Shown here in pieces: positions 18,615-28,058 of a DNA stretch of 64,000 nt; position 1 is the stretch's first letter; each line of letters opens with the position of its first letter. The position numbers and the translations under genes were made by a program. The notes under the pieces are model-generated. The model made no database searches and was not told where the DNA came from. It saw only the letters and a program-made list of their open reading frames with translations. The stretch is from Flavobacteriaceae bacterium (GTDB taxonomy: Bacteria; Bacteroidota; Bacteroidia; Flavobacteriales; Flavobacteriaceae). The stretch is from contig CANGTL010000003.1 of the NCBI GenBank assembly GCA_947456815.1, positions 1 to 64,000 of the forward strand, given 5' to 3'.

Positions 18615-20042
18615 ATGACAATCAAAAACCAAAACTATGCTTTCCTTATCTTCAGTTATGTGATTGTCTTTTGCCTGATTGTAATTAATCTAAACAATAG
18701 TTTCTTTTGGGATACCGTACAATTGGGTTCCGCACATGCCGATTACTTTTTCCACAATCATTTTTCTAAACTTTTATTGCCTATCGAAATCGACAGTGGA
18801 CACATTCCTACATTTGGAATCTACATCGCCTTTTTATGGAAATTATTCGGACGAACTTTACCGGTTAGTCATTTAGCGATGTTGCCTTTTGCAATGGGAA
18901 TTGTCTTTCAAATTTATACACTATGTCGGAAATTTATTCCGCAACAATTTGTTGGATTGGCTTTGATATTGGTACTTGCCGATCCATCGCTCCTGAGTCA
19001 GATAACATTGGTTTCGCCCGATGTGTGCTTGGTTTTTTTCTTTTTATTGGGTATGAATGCTGTGCTAGAAAATAAAAAACTGTGGATTATGATTGCAGTT
19101 TTTTGTCTATTCTTAACCAGTATGCGCGGTATGATGGTTTCAATTTGCTTATTAGGCTTAGATATTTACAGTAATATCGATTTGAAAAATTCATTTCGAA
19201 AAATTCTTAATCAACTCATCAGAAGGAGTTTGCTGTATCTTCCGTCGTTGATTTTATTTATCGCTTATAATTCGTATCATTATTTTGAAAAAGGTTGGAT
19301 TGGGTATCACAAAGATTCGCCTTGGGCACAAAGTTTTGAACGTGTGGATGATTTCAAAGGTTTTCTTTTCAACATTGGTTTGTACGGTTGGCGTGTACTA
19401 GATTTCGGTCGATTTGGAATTTGGATTGTACTCATCGTTCTCATCACATTATTCAAAAAAAAACTGTTCCAATCCAAACCAATACTACTTTTGTCATTTT
19501 TCACGATTGGCATAATGATAGTGTTACCTTTAAACATGCTTTGGGCAAAAAACTTGATGGGATATCGGTATTTGATTCCAATATACTTGACTTTTTCACT
19601 TTGCACTGCTACTATTTTATTTTCAGATTTCGTCAATAAGAAATTAAAATATTTGTTGACTTTTTTCTGGATTTTGTGTTTGCTTGGTGGCAACTTCATC
19701 ATCTATCCAGACAAAGTAGCTAAAGGCTGGGATTCGACTCTAGCTCATTTGCCATATTATGAACTACGTCATGAAGCCATTAATTATTTAGATCAAAATA
19801 ACATAGATTTTGCTAAAGTTGACTCATTTTTCCCCAACACCGCTAGTTTTGACCGAATTGATTTAAATCACGACACAAGACATTTCAGCAATTACAGTGG
19901 CAAAAGTAAGTACGTCATATATTCTAATATTTATAACATTGATGATCATACCTATGATTCTATCAATAATAAAAACAACTATGAACTTCTAAAGCAATTT
20001 GAAAGTCATGGTATTTTTATTAAAATATTAAAAAAACGCTGA
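18615..20042 (+). CDS. Polytopic membrane protein, GT-C/GT39-like glycosyltransferase (putative)
   Basis: 475 residues with about ten hydrophobic helices. The first extracytoplasmic loop has FFWDTVQLGSAHADYFF, in the position where GT-C enzymes carry an acidic catalytic residue after helix 1. Helices run through to residue 360, followed by a soluble C-terminal tail. It lies 15 nt after a dolichyl-phosphate-mannose-synthase-like GT2 and 1 nt before an acyltransferase, so the three are likely one transcript. It probably transfers a lipid-linked sugar on the periplasmic side. The acceptor is unknown, and assignment to a specific GT-C family is tentative. Confidence 0.7.
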   Translation: MTIKNQNYAFLIFSYVIVFCLIVINLNNSFFWDTVQLGSAHADYFFHNHFSKLLLPIEIDSGHIPTFGIYIAFLWKLFGRTLPVSHLAMLPFAMGIVFQIYTLCRKFIPQQFVGLALILVLADPSLLSQITLVSPDVCLVFFFLLGMNAVLENKKLWIMIAVFCLFLTSMRGMMVSICLLGLDIYSNIDLKNSFRKILNQLIRRSLLYLPSLILFIAYNSYHYFEKGWIGYHKDSPWAQSFERVDDFKGFLFNIGLYGWRVLDFGRFGIWIVLIVLITLFKKKLFQSKPILLLSFFTIGIMIVLPLNMLWAKNLMGYRYLIPIYLTFSLCTATILFSDFVNKKLKYLLTFFWILCLLGGNFIIYPDKVAKGWDSTLAHLPYYELRHEAINYLDQNNIDFAKVDSFFPNTASFDRIDLNHDTRHFSNYSGKSKYVIYSNIYNIDDHTYDSINNKNNYELLKQFESHGIFIKILKKR

Positions 20043-20043
20043 T

Positions 20044-21213
20044 ATGATAGACATCAGCCCTTTGCACCCAGTATTCGCAATTACAATCTATTTAGTTGCT
20101 TACCTAACTGGTTATACAATCTATGCCAAGAAAAAAATTACTGCGATAGGACGCTTTGAAACCATTGATGGACTCCGAGGATTTCTGGCTTTAGGCGTTT
20201 TCATTCATCATGCACACATTTGGTATTACTTTATTCACGGCGCCGGTTGGCATGCACCAAAATCGCATTTATACAATCAGCTAGGACAAACAAGTGTTAG
20301 TTTGTTCTTTATGATTACTAGTTTCCTCTTTATATCAAAATTGCTTCAGTCGAAAGAAAAACCGTTTGATTGGATTTACTTTTTTATCTCCAGAATATGC
20401 AGATTAGCACCTATGTACTATGTTTCCATAACTATTGTCGGTTTGATTGTATTTCAATTAAGTGAATGGAGATTAAATGTTTCACCATTTGAATTAATTC
20501 GAGAAGCCTTTCATTGGGGAGCTTTCACTATTACTACCACGCCAACTATCAATGATTTTGATAAAACATCCATCATCAATGCGGGTGTAATCTGGTCTTT
20601 GCCATTCGAATGGCTATTTTATTTTAGCTTGCCTTTGATTGCTTTGCTCATTTTAGATTTCAAACCAAAATTAATTTTCTTAATCATCAGTTTGACTTTT
20701 ATCATACTTTTTACAATAGCTCATGGAGTAAAACCCCAACATATTCTCTCTTTTTGCGGAGGTGCCATTGCGCCTTTCTTAATAAAATTTCCGCCGATAA
20801 TTAGAATGGCTAAAAGTAACTTTGGAAGTATTGCGATATTGCTTTGTCTTTTAGTTATTTCTTTATTTCAATCAGCAGATGAAACAGTATGTAAAATGGC
20901 AATAATTGTCCTATTTACCATCGTTGCTTTAGGCAATAGTTTTTTCGGAATCCTAAAAAACAAGACTGTAAAACTCCTTGGTGAAATGGCTTACAGCACC
21001 TATTTATTGCATGGAATTATCTTATTTTCGGTGCTTTATCTTGGTTTTGGATTGGAAATAGTGAAGCAATTTTCAGAATTTGAATATGCTATTTTAATCT
21101 TCTCCATCACGCCTATTGTTGTGATTTTAAGTTATTTTGGATTCCGCTTTATAGAAAAACCAGCGATGGATTATTCTAAAAAAATTAATCAACACTTTCA
21201 ACCACATAAGTAG
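20044..21213 (+). CDS. Acyltransferase 3 family membrane protein (OafA/YrhL-like)
   Basis: 389 residues with about ten membrane helices. The family signature is near residue 45: DGLRGFLALGVFIHHAHIW, including the conserved Arg and His of the active site. Members move acetyl or other acyl groups onto sugars of surface polysaccharides, lipopolysaccharide or peptidoglycan. It starts 1 nt after the GT-C gene, indicating translational coupling. Its 3' end overlaps the convergent GreA-like gene by 29 bp. The likely job is O-acylation of the glycan built by its two upstream neighbours. Confidence 0.9.
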   Translation: MIDISPLHPVFAITIYLVAYLTGYTIYAKKKITAIGRFETIDGLRGFLALGVFIHHAHIWYYFIHGAGWHAPKSHLYNQLGQTSVSLFFMITSFLFISKLLQSKEKPFDWIYFFISRICRLAPMYYVSITIVGLIVFQLSEWRLNVSPFELIREAFHWGAFTITTTPTINDFDKTSIINAGVIWSLPFEWLFYFSLPLIALLILDFKPKLIFLIISLTFIILFTIAHGVKPQHILSFCGGAIAPFLIKFPPIIRMAKSNFGSIAILLCLLVISLFQSADETVCKMAIIVLFTIVALGNSFFGILKNKTVKLLGEMAYSTYLLHGIILFSVLYLGFGLEIVKQFSEFEYAILIFSITPIVVILSYFGFRFIEKPAMDYSKKINQHFQPHK

Positions 21214-21634
21214 AAGCTAAAATTTCAAAACTAAATCCAACTTCCTTACCTATCAAATTACTTCCCAATGGCGACTGTGCCGAAACAGCAATAATCGTTT
21301 TTTCTTCGATTGTAATTTTAGGCAAAGCAGTAGAAACAAATAGCCACATTTCATTGGCTTTTACTATACTCCCCAAAGCAATTTTTTGGTGGTTCTGAGT
21401 AGCATCAATTTTGTCGAGTATCTCTTTTTGCTCTAAAAATTCCTGCAATTTCCGGTTAAGTTTTTCTTGCTCGATGTGCATCATCGATAAAGCCGTTTCA
21501 TGTTTATCGCCTGCAGATCCTTTGGCATCATTCTTAGAATCTTCAGTCAATGCTGCAATCATATCGCGAAAGACATCTATTTTGTCTTGAAGTAATAAAG
21601 AATATTGTTGATGGATTCTTTGTTTAAGTGTCAT
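21185..21634 (-). CDS. GreA/GreB-like C-terminal domain protein
   Basis: 149 residues: a lysine- and glutamine-rich helical N-terminal half (RIHQQYSLLLQDKI, then KLNRKLQEFLEQKEIL) and a beta-rich C-terminal half with LGSIVKAN, SAQSPLGSNLIGKEVGFSF. The SPLG...LIGKxVGD-like text is the signature of the GreA/GreB C-terminal FKBP-like domain, which binds RNA polymerase. The N-terminal coiled coil is shorter and less acidic than in true Gre factors, so transcript cleavage activity is uncertain. It lies downstream of the TonB-like barrel gene across an octamer-array spacer and overlaps the convergent acyltransferase gene by 29 bp. Confidence 0.75.
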   Translation of the reverse strand: MTLKQRIHQQYSLLLQDKIDVFRDMIAALTEDSKNDAKGSAGDKHETALSMMHIEQEKLNRKLQEFLEQKEILDKIDATQNHQKIALGSIVKANEMWLFVSTALPKITIEEKTIIAVSAQSPLGSNLIGKEVGFSFEILASTYVVESVD

Positions 21635-21642
21635 AGTATTTT

Positions 21643-21730
21643 GCCACGAAGGTGCTAAGGCACCAAGGTTAAGAATAAAAAAGATTAAAAGAACAAAACT
21701 TAGCGTCTTTGTGGCTTTGTGGCAGAATTT
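21643..21730. repeat. Octamer array G (palindromic, period 8)
   Basis: Eleven 8-bp words in phase fill the spacer between the barrel protein and the GreA-like gene: gccacgaa, ggtgctaa, ggcaccaa, then A-rich words, then cttagcgt, ctttgtgg twice and cagaattt. The two ends are near reverse complements and could form a long hairpin. Confidence 0.75.
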
Positions 21731-23472
21731 TAAAAATCAAATTTGTAATTCGCTCCTAACAACACCTGAAACGACTGCACTGGATAATTCAACCATCTTT
21801 CGTATGCTTGATTTCCGATGTTATTCAAACGAAGAAAACCAGTAAAACGTTGGTTGTATTTGTAGCCCACATGTGCATTGGCATCAAAGTAACTTTTTAC
21901 GGTTTTAGTGTCATCGCGCGGTAGAATATTAATAATAGAAAGATTTGATTGATAATCTTTTCGGTCACCAACAAAGAATAAATTAGCTCCAGCATACCAT
22001 TTATCAGTGATGTTAGCATCGATATTGGCTCCAAGTTGAAATTGCGGCAAGTTCCAAGCCTCAGCAAGATTTTCTTGAGAATATGTGTTAAAAGTACCAT
22101 TTACCCCAACCGCAATATCTTTTGAAAAGTCCGCTTTCAGCTCGCCAAACAATCTAAACGTGCGCAAAGTGTCGTAGGCCAACCCAAAAGAATTGCCGTA
22201 TTGATACATTTCCTGCACCAAGATGGTATCATTGTAATCGTTGGCAAGGAAAAATGCTCTGTTTTTCTCGTTAATCACCGAACCTCGAACGGTATAACTA
22301 ATGCTATTTGCAAGCTTCCCTTTTAATCCAGCGAAAACATCATATTGTCTATCGGTCGGTGCAATTGCTACAGTTGGTGATAGAAACGGATTTTCGTTGG
22401 TAAATTCCCGATATGAATTTTGTTGCAAACCACCGTCAATTCCTAGAAAGAATATCATAAAATCGCCAACAACCTTCAACGATGCGTTGGCTTTAGGATA
22501 GAAAAAGACTTTGTTTTTACTGTTTTCATTATCCATTCCTAAAACTACTTGTGCACCAATATCGAACGACCAATCGTCTTTTTTCATAGCAAAACTTGGA
22601 TGAACCCCAAGATTGGTATAACCATATTTGAAGTCGACCGTATCACTAAAAGAGCCGCCAACATGATCTAAAGTGACCGCAGTTTTGATGTCTTTTCGGA
22701 ACAATTCAAAATTCAAAGTTGGATTGACAACAATTCTGTTTTCAGCAGAACCATAGGCATCCCAAAAACGGTTGAACTTTAAATCTAATCCTTTGAAAAT
22801 ACTTTCCTTGAAACCGATTCTTCCTCCTAAATCAAAGTTGTTGTACGTTTGCCCCTCGTCGATACGATCAATTACCGATTTACGGTCATCTGTAGTTAAG
22901 GTCGAGCCAAAATCCTCAGGCAATCCATACCAAAAATATTTTTGGATTTGATAGCCTAAATCTCCTGTCCAAGAGTACTTTTCTTTCTTACTTCCGTAGG
23001 TTAAACCAAGTGATGAATTCAAAAACTTACTATTAACTTCCGATTCTTTAATATCAGAAAACGACGACAAGTGCTTAACGTTTCCAGCAATAAAATCTGT
23101 GTCACCAATATTTTCGGTTACGTACAATTCGCCTAAAATATTAGCATAACTTCCGATGCCCACAGTCGCATAATTCTTGAACAAACGTTCTTGCTCCGAT
23201 TTATCAACATTAGCGGCTTTGCCTTTTGATGGAGAAAAGGTCGAAGCTACAGGAAATGAAAAAATAGCATACTGTATGGGCTCTCTTTTGGTGTTATCTT
23301 CATCTTCTAGACTTGGAGTTTCCTTCACTTTAAAAGCGTCTGAAATTGTTGGCGTATAGGCTTTCACCACATTCACCACTTCCGTCCCGATGTTTTCGTC
23401 TTTCTTTTGCGCGGAAAGTTGAAACGCTGTAAACAGTGATATGAGGAGTAAATATTTTATTTTGATTTTCAT
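21730..23472 (-). CDS. TonB-dependent-receptor-like outer-membrane beta-barrel protein
   Basis: 580 residues with signal peptide MKIKIKYLLLISLFTAFQLSAQ. The mature protein is rich in alternating hydrophobic and aromatic strands (for example SWTGDLGYQIQKYFWYG, FDIGAQVVLGM) and ends in LLGANYKFDF, a terminal beta-strand with final phenylalanine typical of barrels inserted by BamA. The N-terminus is too short for a full plug domain, so it may be a barrel without a classical TonB plug. It lies 75 nt downstream of a large TPR protein gene, suggesting a functional pair at the envelope. The ligand is unknown. Confidence 0.75.
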   Translation of the reverse strand: MKIKIKYLLLISLFTAFQLSAQKKDENIGTEVVNVVKAYTPTISDAFKVKETPSLEDEDNTKREPIQYAIFSFPVASTFSPSKGKAANVDKSEQERLFKNYATVGIGSYANILGELYVTENIGDTDFIAGNVKHLSSFSDIKESEVNSKFLNSSLGLTYGSKKEKYSWTGDLGYQIQKYFWYGLPEDFGSTLTTDDRKSVIDRIDEGQTYNNFDLGGRIGFKESIFKGLDLKFNRFWDAYGSAENRIVVNPTLNFELFRKDIKTAVTLDHVGGSFSDTVDFKYGYTNLGVHPSFAMKKDDWSFDIGAQVVLGMDNENSKNKVFFYPKANASLKVVGDFMIFFLGIDGGLQQNSYREFTNENPFLSPTVAIAPTDRQYDVFAGLKGKLANSISYTVRGSVINEKNRAFFLANDYNDTILVQEMYQYGNSFGLAYDTLRTFRLFGELKADFSKDIAVGVNGTFNTYSQENLAEAWNLPQFQLGANIDANITDKWYAGANLFFVGDRKDYQSNLSIINILPRDDTKTVKSYFDANAHVGYKYNQRFTGFLRLNNIGNQAYERWLNYPVQSFQVLLGANYKFDF

Positions 23473-23484
23473 AGTTTGTTTTTT

Positions 23485-23540
23485 TGAGTGGCTGAGTTTC
23501 TGAGTCTCTGAGTCTCTGAGGTCATATCTTAGAGACTTAG
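23485..23540. repeat. Octamer array H (period 8)
   Basis: Seven 8-bp words in phase: tgagtggc, tgagtttc, tgagtctc twice, tgaggtca, tatcttag, agacttag. The last words are complements of the first type. The array fills the spacer between the TPR and barrel genes. Confidence 0.75.
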
Positions 23541-23547
23541 CAGCTTT

Positions 23548-26500
23548 CTAATTTTGAATAGATGAATTGGTTTGGGCTTCTTTTGTTTTAATTCCGTCTA
23601 ATTCTATTTGTGCTTCTTCAACAACATCGGGGAAACTACCAAAGTTCTTTATGACACTGTCTAAGATAAAAGTTGCTTGAAAACTGTCTTTTAGCGCATA
23701 AAAATTTCTAGCCATAACGACTAGACCTTTAGCACCAAAATATTTATATCCTGAATAATCTTTTGATAATTTTTGCACAATAGTATTTGACGCTTCGTAT
23801 TTGCCATCTTTATTTTTAAAATAAGCATCATAATACAAAGCTTCTGCTGCCAATTCTCCTTTTGCAATCGTCAATAGTTTTGCATATGCCGCTCTGGCCT
23901 TGGCATCATCATTTGTTTGAATGGCCGCTCTTGCAATGATAATTTGCGCATCCGACTTCACTTTATTATCCATTTTCGGATTTGCCAACACTTTTTCTGC
24001 ATAAACAACGGCATTGGGATAATCCTTTTCTTCGTAGTAAGTCTTCATCAAATTTGATTGCGCAAAAGTGATGTTTTGCGGAAAATCGGCTTCTGTTTCT
24101 AGTCTATTCAGCACTGCAATGGTCTTAGCGGCATCTTCTTTCTTTAAATAAATTTCCGCTAAACGCGCTAAGGCTTGTTCCGTAAATTCGTTTCTTGCTT
24201 TGCCAATCACATATTCGTAATTTGGAACAGAACTGTTTGCATTTCCGTCAGAGAAATAGGATTGTGCCAAATAAAAATTTGCTTTTAAAGCATGAATCCC
24301 ATTCGGAAACTTCGAAACATAACCACTCAAATTTGCAATAGCTTGTTTGACATTTCCTTGCTGATATTGTTTTTCTGCAGCTTCATAGGTGTCATTATCT
24401 AGATCAGCATCGGTTACCGAAACGAAATCTAGCGTTTTTACCCAAGTTGCGTATTCGTCTACTTTTCCATTATCCATATAAATCAAACGAGCGGTAGCTA
24501 CTGCTTCAACGGCTTCGGCACTTTTTGGATATTCTGCAGCAATTTTTTTGAATTTGAGCAACGCCTGGGCATCATTCTCGGCATTGTAATAAACCAAACC
24601 TTGTCGCAGAATAGCTTTTGATGAATAAGAACCGTTTTTGAACTCTGTCAACAGTTGATCATAGGTTTTTACAGCAACATCGCCCTTCTTTTCCGTTACA
24701 TAGGTATTCGCTAACTCAAACAATGCGTCATCTCGGTATTGCGATTTTGGATATACAGACACAAACTTGCTCAAATCATCAATTTTCCGATCGTTCTTTC
24801 CGACAAATCCGTAACTAATTCCTTTTTGAAATGCTGCATAATCTGCATCGACACTTTTCAATTCAATTACTTTGTTGTAGGCATCCATCGCAGGCCAATA
24901 TTTTGTCATCACAAAACGGCTATCAGCCAAGCGCAAATAAGCATCATTCAAACGAATTTTGTCTTCTTTTGTGTCGTCAATATAATTTTGGAAATAATTA
25001 CCTGCTTGATTGTATTCTTTCAATTTGAAGTAAACGTAGGCAACATTATAGTTGATGTTTTTATTTTCAGGTGTTGACTTTGCCTCAGCAGCAGCCATGA
25101 ATTGCTTGTAACTTGCCAACGATTCGGTGAAATTATCCAAAACATATTCTGTTTCCCCTTTCCAAAAGATGGCTCGAGCCAGGAATTTCGAATTCTTTGG
25201 TTCCCCAATCGATTTTTTGAATAATGTCAACGCTTCTAGATAACTACCGTCTGTATACAATTCCAAGCCACGATAAAAAGTTACTTTTTGATAGGCTTCT
25301 TTGTTGGCAAAATTTTTATTTTTCTCTAAAACCTCCAAAGCGCCTTTGTAATTCTTTGCGGTAATGTAAGAATTAATGAGTAGTGTTTCAATTTCTTGTT
25401 TGCTGCTAGAATTAGGATATTTCTCTAAAAACGCATACAAAACATCGGGAACCGGCTGATAGGAATTTCCGATATCGTAACTCAATTTCGCATAATTCAA
25501 ACTGGCATCTTCTTGAATTTTCAAATCAAAATTCATTTCAGATGCATTCTTGAAAGCATTTAACGCTTGCTGTTTCTTATCTGTTTTGAAATAGCTCTCA
25601 CCCAAATGATAATAAGCATTTTGAGCAACCGCATCGTTTCCATCGATGATTTTATTAAACTGCAGAATAGCGTTGTCGTAATCCTTTTTTTGATAGTATG
25701 CGTAACCTAATTGATAAAAATCGGTATTATTCCATTTTCCTTTTCTGCCTTTATATTCTTTGAGGTAAGGAATTGCTTTATCATACTGCTTCAAGTTGAA
25801 ATAACTTTCACCAATAATCTTATTCAATTCTGATTTTTCTTGCGCGCTCGATTTAGGCATTGCTGCAATTCCTAAGTCGATTGCCTTTTGAAAATTACCC
25901 GACTTAAAGTTCATGTCCGCCTGAAAATAAGACAATTTCTCTTTGTATTTTTCTTCGCCCGCTACTTCATCAAAATACTTGGACGCTTCTTTATAATTAT
26001 CACCTTCATAGGCCATAAATCCCATGTAATACTTGGCCTGAGAGCCGTAATTCTTTGAGTTTAATACCGATGTAAAATAAGGTGTTGCTTCTTTCTTCTT
26101 TCCCGCACTAAAATAGCAATATCCTTTCTGGAACTTGAATTTTTCTAAGTCCTCATAGCTCAAGCTATTTTCATCAGATTTATCGAACCATTCCAATGCT
26201 TGAGGAAACCTGCCTTGTTCAAAGTAATATTGTCCAACTTCAACGTAAGCTTGATTTTGTTTCGGGCTAGTTGGATAATTCTTTACGAAATTTTCCATTT
26301 GTTCATCAGCGCTTTGTTGATTCAATCGAATAGCACAATTGGCGCTGTAATAGGCACAATCAGCATTGATTTCAGGATTCTTATTATCAAAAAGAATCTT
26401 GTCAAAAAGAATTTGTGCCGATTGATACTGTGATTCCTTAAAGAGGGCTAAAGCTCGATCGTAATCTTCGAAATCATGTGTATAAACCGCCGATTTTTGC

Positions 26501-26562
26501 GCTTGCATTGGCACAAGTCCGATGAAAAGAATTCCAATAAAAAGCCATATTTTTTTATGCAT
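23548..26562 (-). CDS. Large secreted tetratricopeptide repeat protein
   Basis: 1004 residues with signal peptide MHKKIWLFIGILFIGLVPMQAQ. The rest is nearly all TPR and TPR-like helical hairpins: repeated A..YxLGxxYF and YPKSxxAxxA texts, for example AYYHLGESYFKTDKKQQALNAF, and ALFELANTYVTEKKGDVAVKTY. Such proteins act as periplasmic scaffolds. It precedes the outer-membrane barrel gene in what looks like an operon. A TACATTTG box lies 23 nt upstream of the start. No enzymatic motif is seen and the partner is unknown. Confidence 0.9.
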   Translation of the reverse strand: MHKKIWLFIGILFIGLVPMQAQKSAVYTHDFEDYDRALALFKESQYQSAQILFDKILFDNKNPEINADCAYYSANCAIRLNQQSADEQMENFVKNYPTSPKQNQAYVEVGQYYFEQGRFPQALEWFDKSDENSLSYEDLEKFKFQKGYCYFSAGKKKEATPYFTSVLNSKNYGSQAKYYMGFMAYEGDNYKEASKYFDEVAGEEKYKEKLSYFQADMNFKSGNFQKAIDLGIAAMPKSSAQEKSELNKIIGESYFNLKQYDKAIPYLKEYKGRKGKWNNTDFYQLGYAYYQKKDYDNAILQFNKIIDGNDAVAQNAYYHLGESYFKTDKKQQALNAFKNASEMNFDLKIQEDASLNYAKLSYDIGNSYQPVPDVLYAFLEKYPNSSSKQEIETLLINSYITAKNYKGALEVLEKNKNFANKEAYQKVTFYRGLELYTDGSYLEALTLFKKSIGEPKNSKFLARAIFWKGETEYVLDNFTESLASYKQFMAAAEAKSTPENKNINYNVAYVYFKLKEYNQAGNYFQNYIDDTKEDKIRLNDAYLRLADSRFVMTKYWPAMDAYNKVIELKSVDADYAAFQKGISYGFVGKNDRKIDDLSKFVSVYPKSQYRDDALFELANTYVTEKKGDVAVKTYDQLLTEFKNGSYSSKAILRQGLVYYNAENDAQALLKFKKIAAEYPKSAEAVEAVATARLIYMDNGKVDEYATWVKTLDFVSVTDADLDNDTYEAAEKQYQQGNVKQAIANLSGYVSKFPNGIHALKANFYLAQSYFSDGNANSSVPNYEYVIGKARNEFTEQALARLAEIYLKKEDAAKTIAVLNRLETEADFPQNITFAQSNLMKTYYEEKDYPNAVVYAEKVLANPKMDNKVKSDAQIIIARAAIQTNDDAKARAAYAKLLTIAKGELAAEALYYDAYFKNKDGKYEASNTIVQKLSKDYSGYKYFGAKGLVVMARNFYALKDSFQATFILDSVIKNFGSFPDVVEEAQIELDGIKTKEAQTNSSIQN

Positions 26563-26584
26563 TGCCGCAGATTTTATAGATGTT

Positions 26585-26592
26585 CAAATGTA
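26585..26592 (-). promoter_or_regulatory. -7 promoter box of the TPR gene
   Basis: TACATTTG on the minus strand matches TAnnTTTG and lies 23 nt upstream of the ATG at 26562. A TTG at an ideal -33 spacing is not seen. Confidence 0.45.
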
Positions 26593-26684
26593 TTTCAATA
26601 TGCAAGCTATAACGGAGCGCTAGAAGTTTTTATTATGAACATCTTTTTTAACAAACGGGAATTATTAATGGAGTCTAAACTATT

Positions 26685-26692
26685 TAATTTTG
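26685..26692 (+). promoter_or_regulatory. -7 promoter box of the second glycosyltransferase block
   Basis: TAATTTTG matches TAnnTTTG. A transcript from it would start near 26699, at the upstream ATG (26700), which makes the downstream ATG at 26766 the more likely start. A weaker TATATTTA lies just after. Confidence 0.4.
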
Positions 26693-26765
26693 GATTTCAA
26701 TGTTAATCTCTATATTTACAACCAAAAAAATAGGAATAGTAACAAAACTTCCAAATAAAATATTA

Positions 26766-28058
26766 ATGAACCTCTTGAAAAAAAGATTTGCTTTTCTAAC
26801 ACTTGAAAAACTCCTATACATATTAATTCTAGCATTTGGACTTGTAAAAGTTATATCAACAGGTCCAATTTTTTTTCCAGATAGTCGCGGTTATATAGGG
26901 ATGGAATTGTTTAGAAGCTTTGGTTATCCCTTATTCATTCATTTTCATAAAATAATCTTTGGTAATTTGTTTGCTAACGCAATCATAATCACTCAATTTC
27001 TTGTCACTAGTTTTGCAGCACTTTTTTTTATACACTGCCTCCGGAAAACATTTGATTTTAATAAATGGTTTTCCTTAATTCTGTTTTCTGTTATAATGTT
27101 TTCTGTTTTTTTGGGCTCTATGAATGCCAATCTGATTCTTTCAGAAGGTCTTGCCTACCCTTTGTATCTTTTTATTGTTGGTCATATATTAGTTGGAACA
27201 ATTTTTAAGAAAAATAGGAGCTTTTATTATGCCATAATTTTGACCTTTTTCCTTATTTCTGTTCGTGGTCAATTTTTGTTTCTTGTACCCGTACTATTGA
27301 TTGCAATTTTACTAACTTACTACAAATCAATATTTCATAAAAATACCGTGATTTTGATTGTTTCGGTAATTACTATTCCTTTTTTTGCAGTCTTTACTGA
27401 CATAGCTTTTCATAAAATAAAACATAAACATGCTGTTCCTACTCCTTTGACAGGAGTTCAAATTAGCACTATTCCTTTCTTTGTTTCTGACGAAAATGAC
27501 TCCATCGTTTTTGAAGATAAGAATCAAAGAATTTATTTTCAATATGTTTATGCAAAACTCAAGGAAAAAAAATTATTGTATTCACAACATATAGAAAACC
27601 CTAAAAAAATCGAATTTTTCTTTGACAATTATATGCTTATATGTAATCAAACAATATTTGGAGATGGAATGCAAACGCTAAAATCAAGTTACACTTCTGA
27701 AGAAAAAATAATCATGAGTGATAAAATAACTTCTTCGATGACGTTTCCGTTAATGAAAAACAACTTCAAAAAATGTATCAGCATTTATAGCAGTAATTTC
27801 ATAAAAGCCTTTGACACTAGTAAGTATTTACTTCTTTTCATCTTGTTGTTTATTGTAAGTATTGCTGCTTTAGTCAAAAAAGAGAATAACCTCTCTAAAT
27901 TTATTATTATTTTATTTTTCTTAATCTTTGGTAATAATGCAATAGTAGCAATAGCTGAACCAACATTCGGAAGATATATATTTTATAACAATTGGATATT
28001 AATTGCCATTTTTTTGCTGCTTTTTCAAATTAATTTTAAGAAAAAACCAAATGAATAA
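26766..28058 (+). CDS. Polytopic membrane protein, putative glycosyltransferase
   Basis: About 430 residues from ATG 26766; the frame also opens at 26700, adding 22 residues. It has around ten membrane helices. After the first helix comes FPDSRGYIGMELF, an acidic extracytoplasmic loop of the GT-C kind, and a long soluble segment sits near residues 220-320. It is very AT-rich compared with housekeeping neighbours. Its stop overlaps the next glycosyltransferase start by 8 nt (ATGAATAA), so the two are translationally coupled. A role in adding or moving a lipid-linked sugar is inferred from shape and context only. Confidence 0.65.
   Translation: MNLLKKRFAFLTLEKLLYILILAFGLVKVISTGPIFFPDSRGYIGMELFRSFGYPLFIHFHKIIFGNLFANAIIITQFLVTSFAALFFIHCLRKTFDFNKWFSLILFSVIMFSVFLGSMNANLILSEGLAYPLYLFIVGHILVGTIFKKNRSFYYAIILTFFLISVRGQFLFLVPVLLIAILLTYYKSIFHKNTVILIVSVITIPFFAVFTDIAFHKIKHKHAVPTPLTGVQISTIPFFVSDENDSIVFEDKNQRIYFQYVYAKLKEKKLLYSQHIENPKKIEFFFDNYMLICNQTIFGDGMQTLKSSYTSEEKIIMSDKITSSMTFPLMKNNFKKCISIYSSNFIKAFDTSKYLLLFILLFIVSIAALVKKENNLSKFIIILFFLIFGNNAIVAIAEPTFGRYIFYNNWILIAIFLLLFQINFKKKPNE

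Noticed and set aside
24739..25077. A 112-codon plus-strand frame within the TPR gene
   Set aside because: It is antisense to a clear TPR protein and has no promoter box or recognisable domain.
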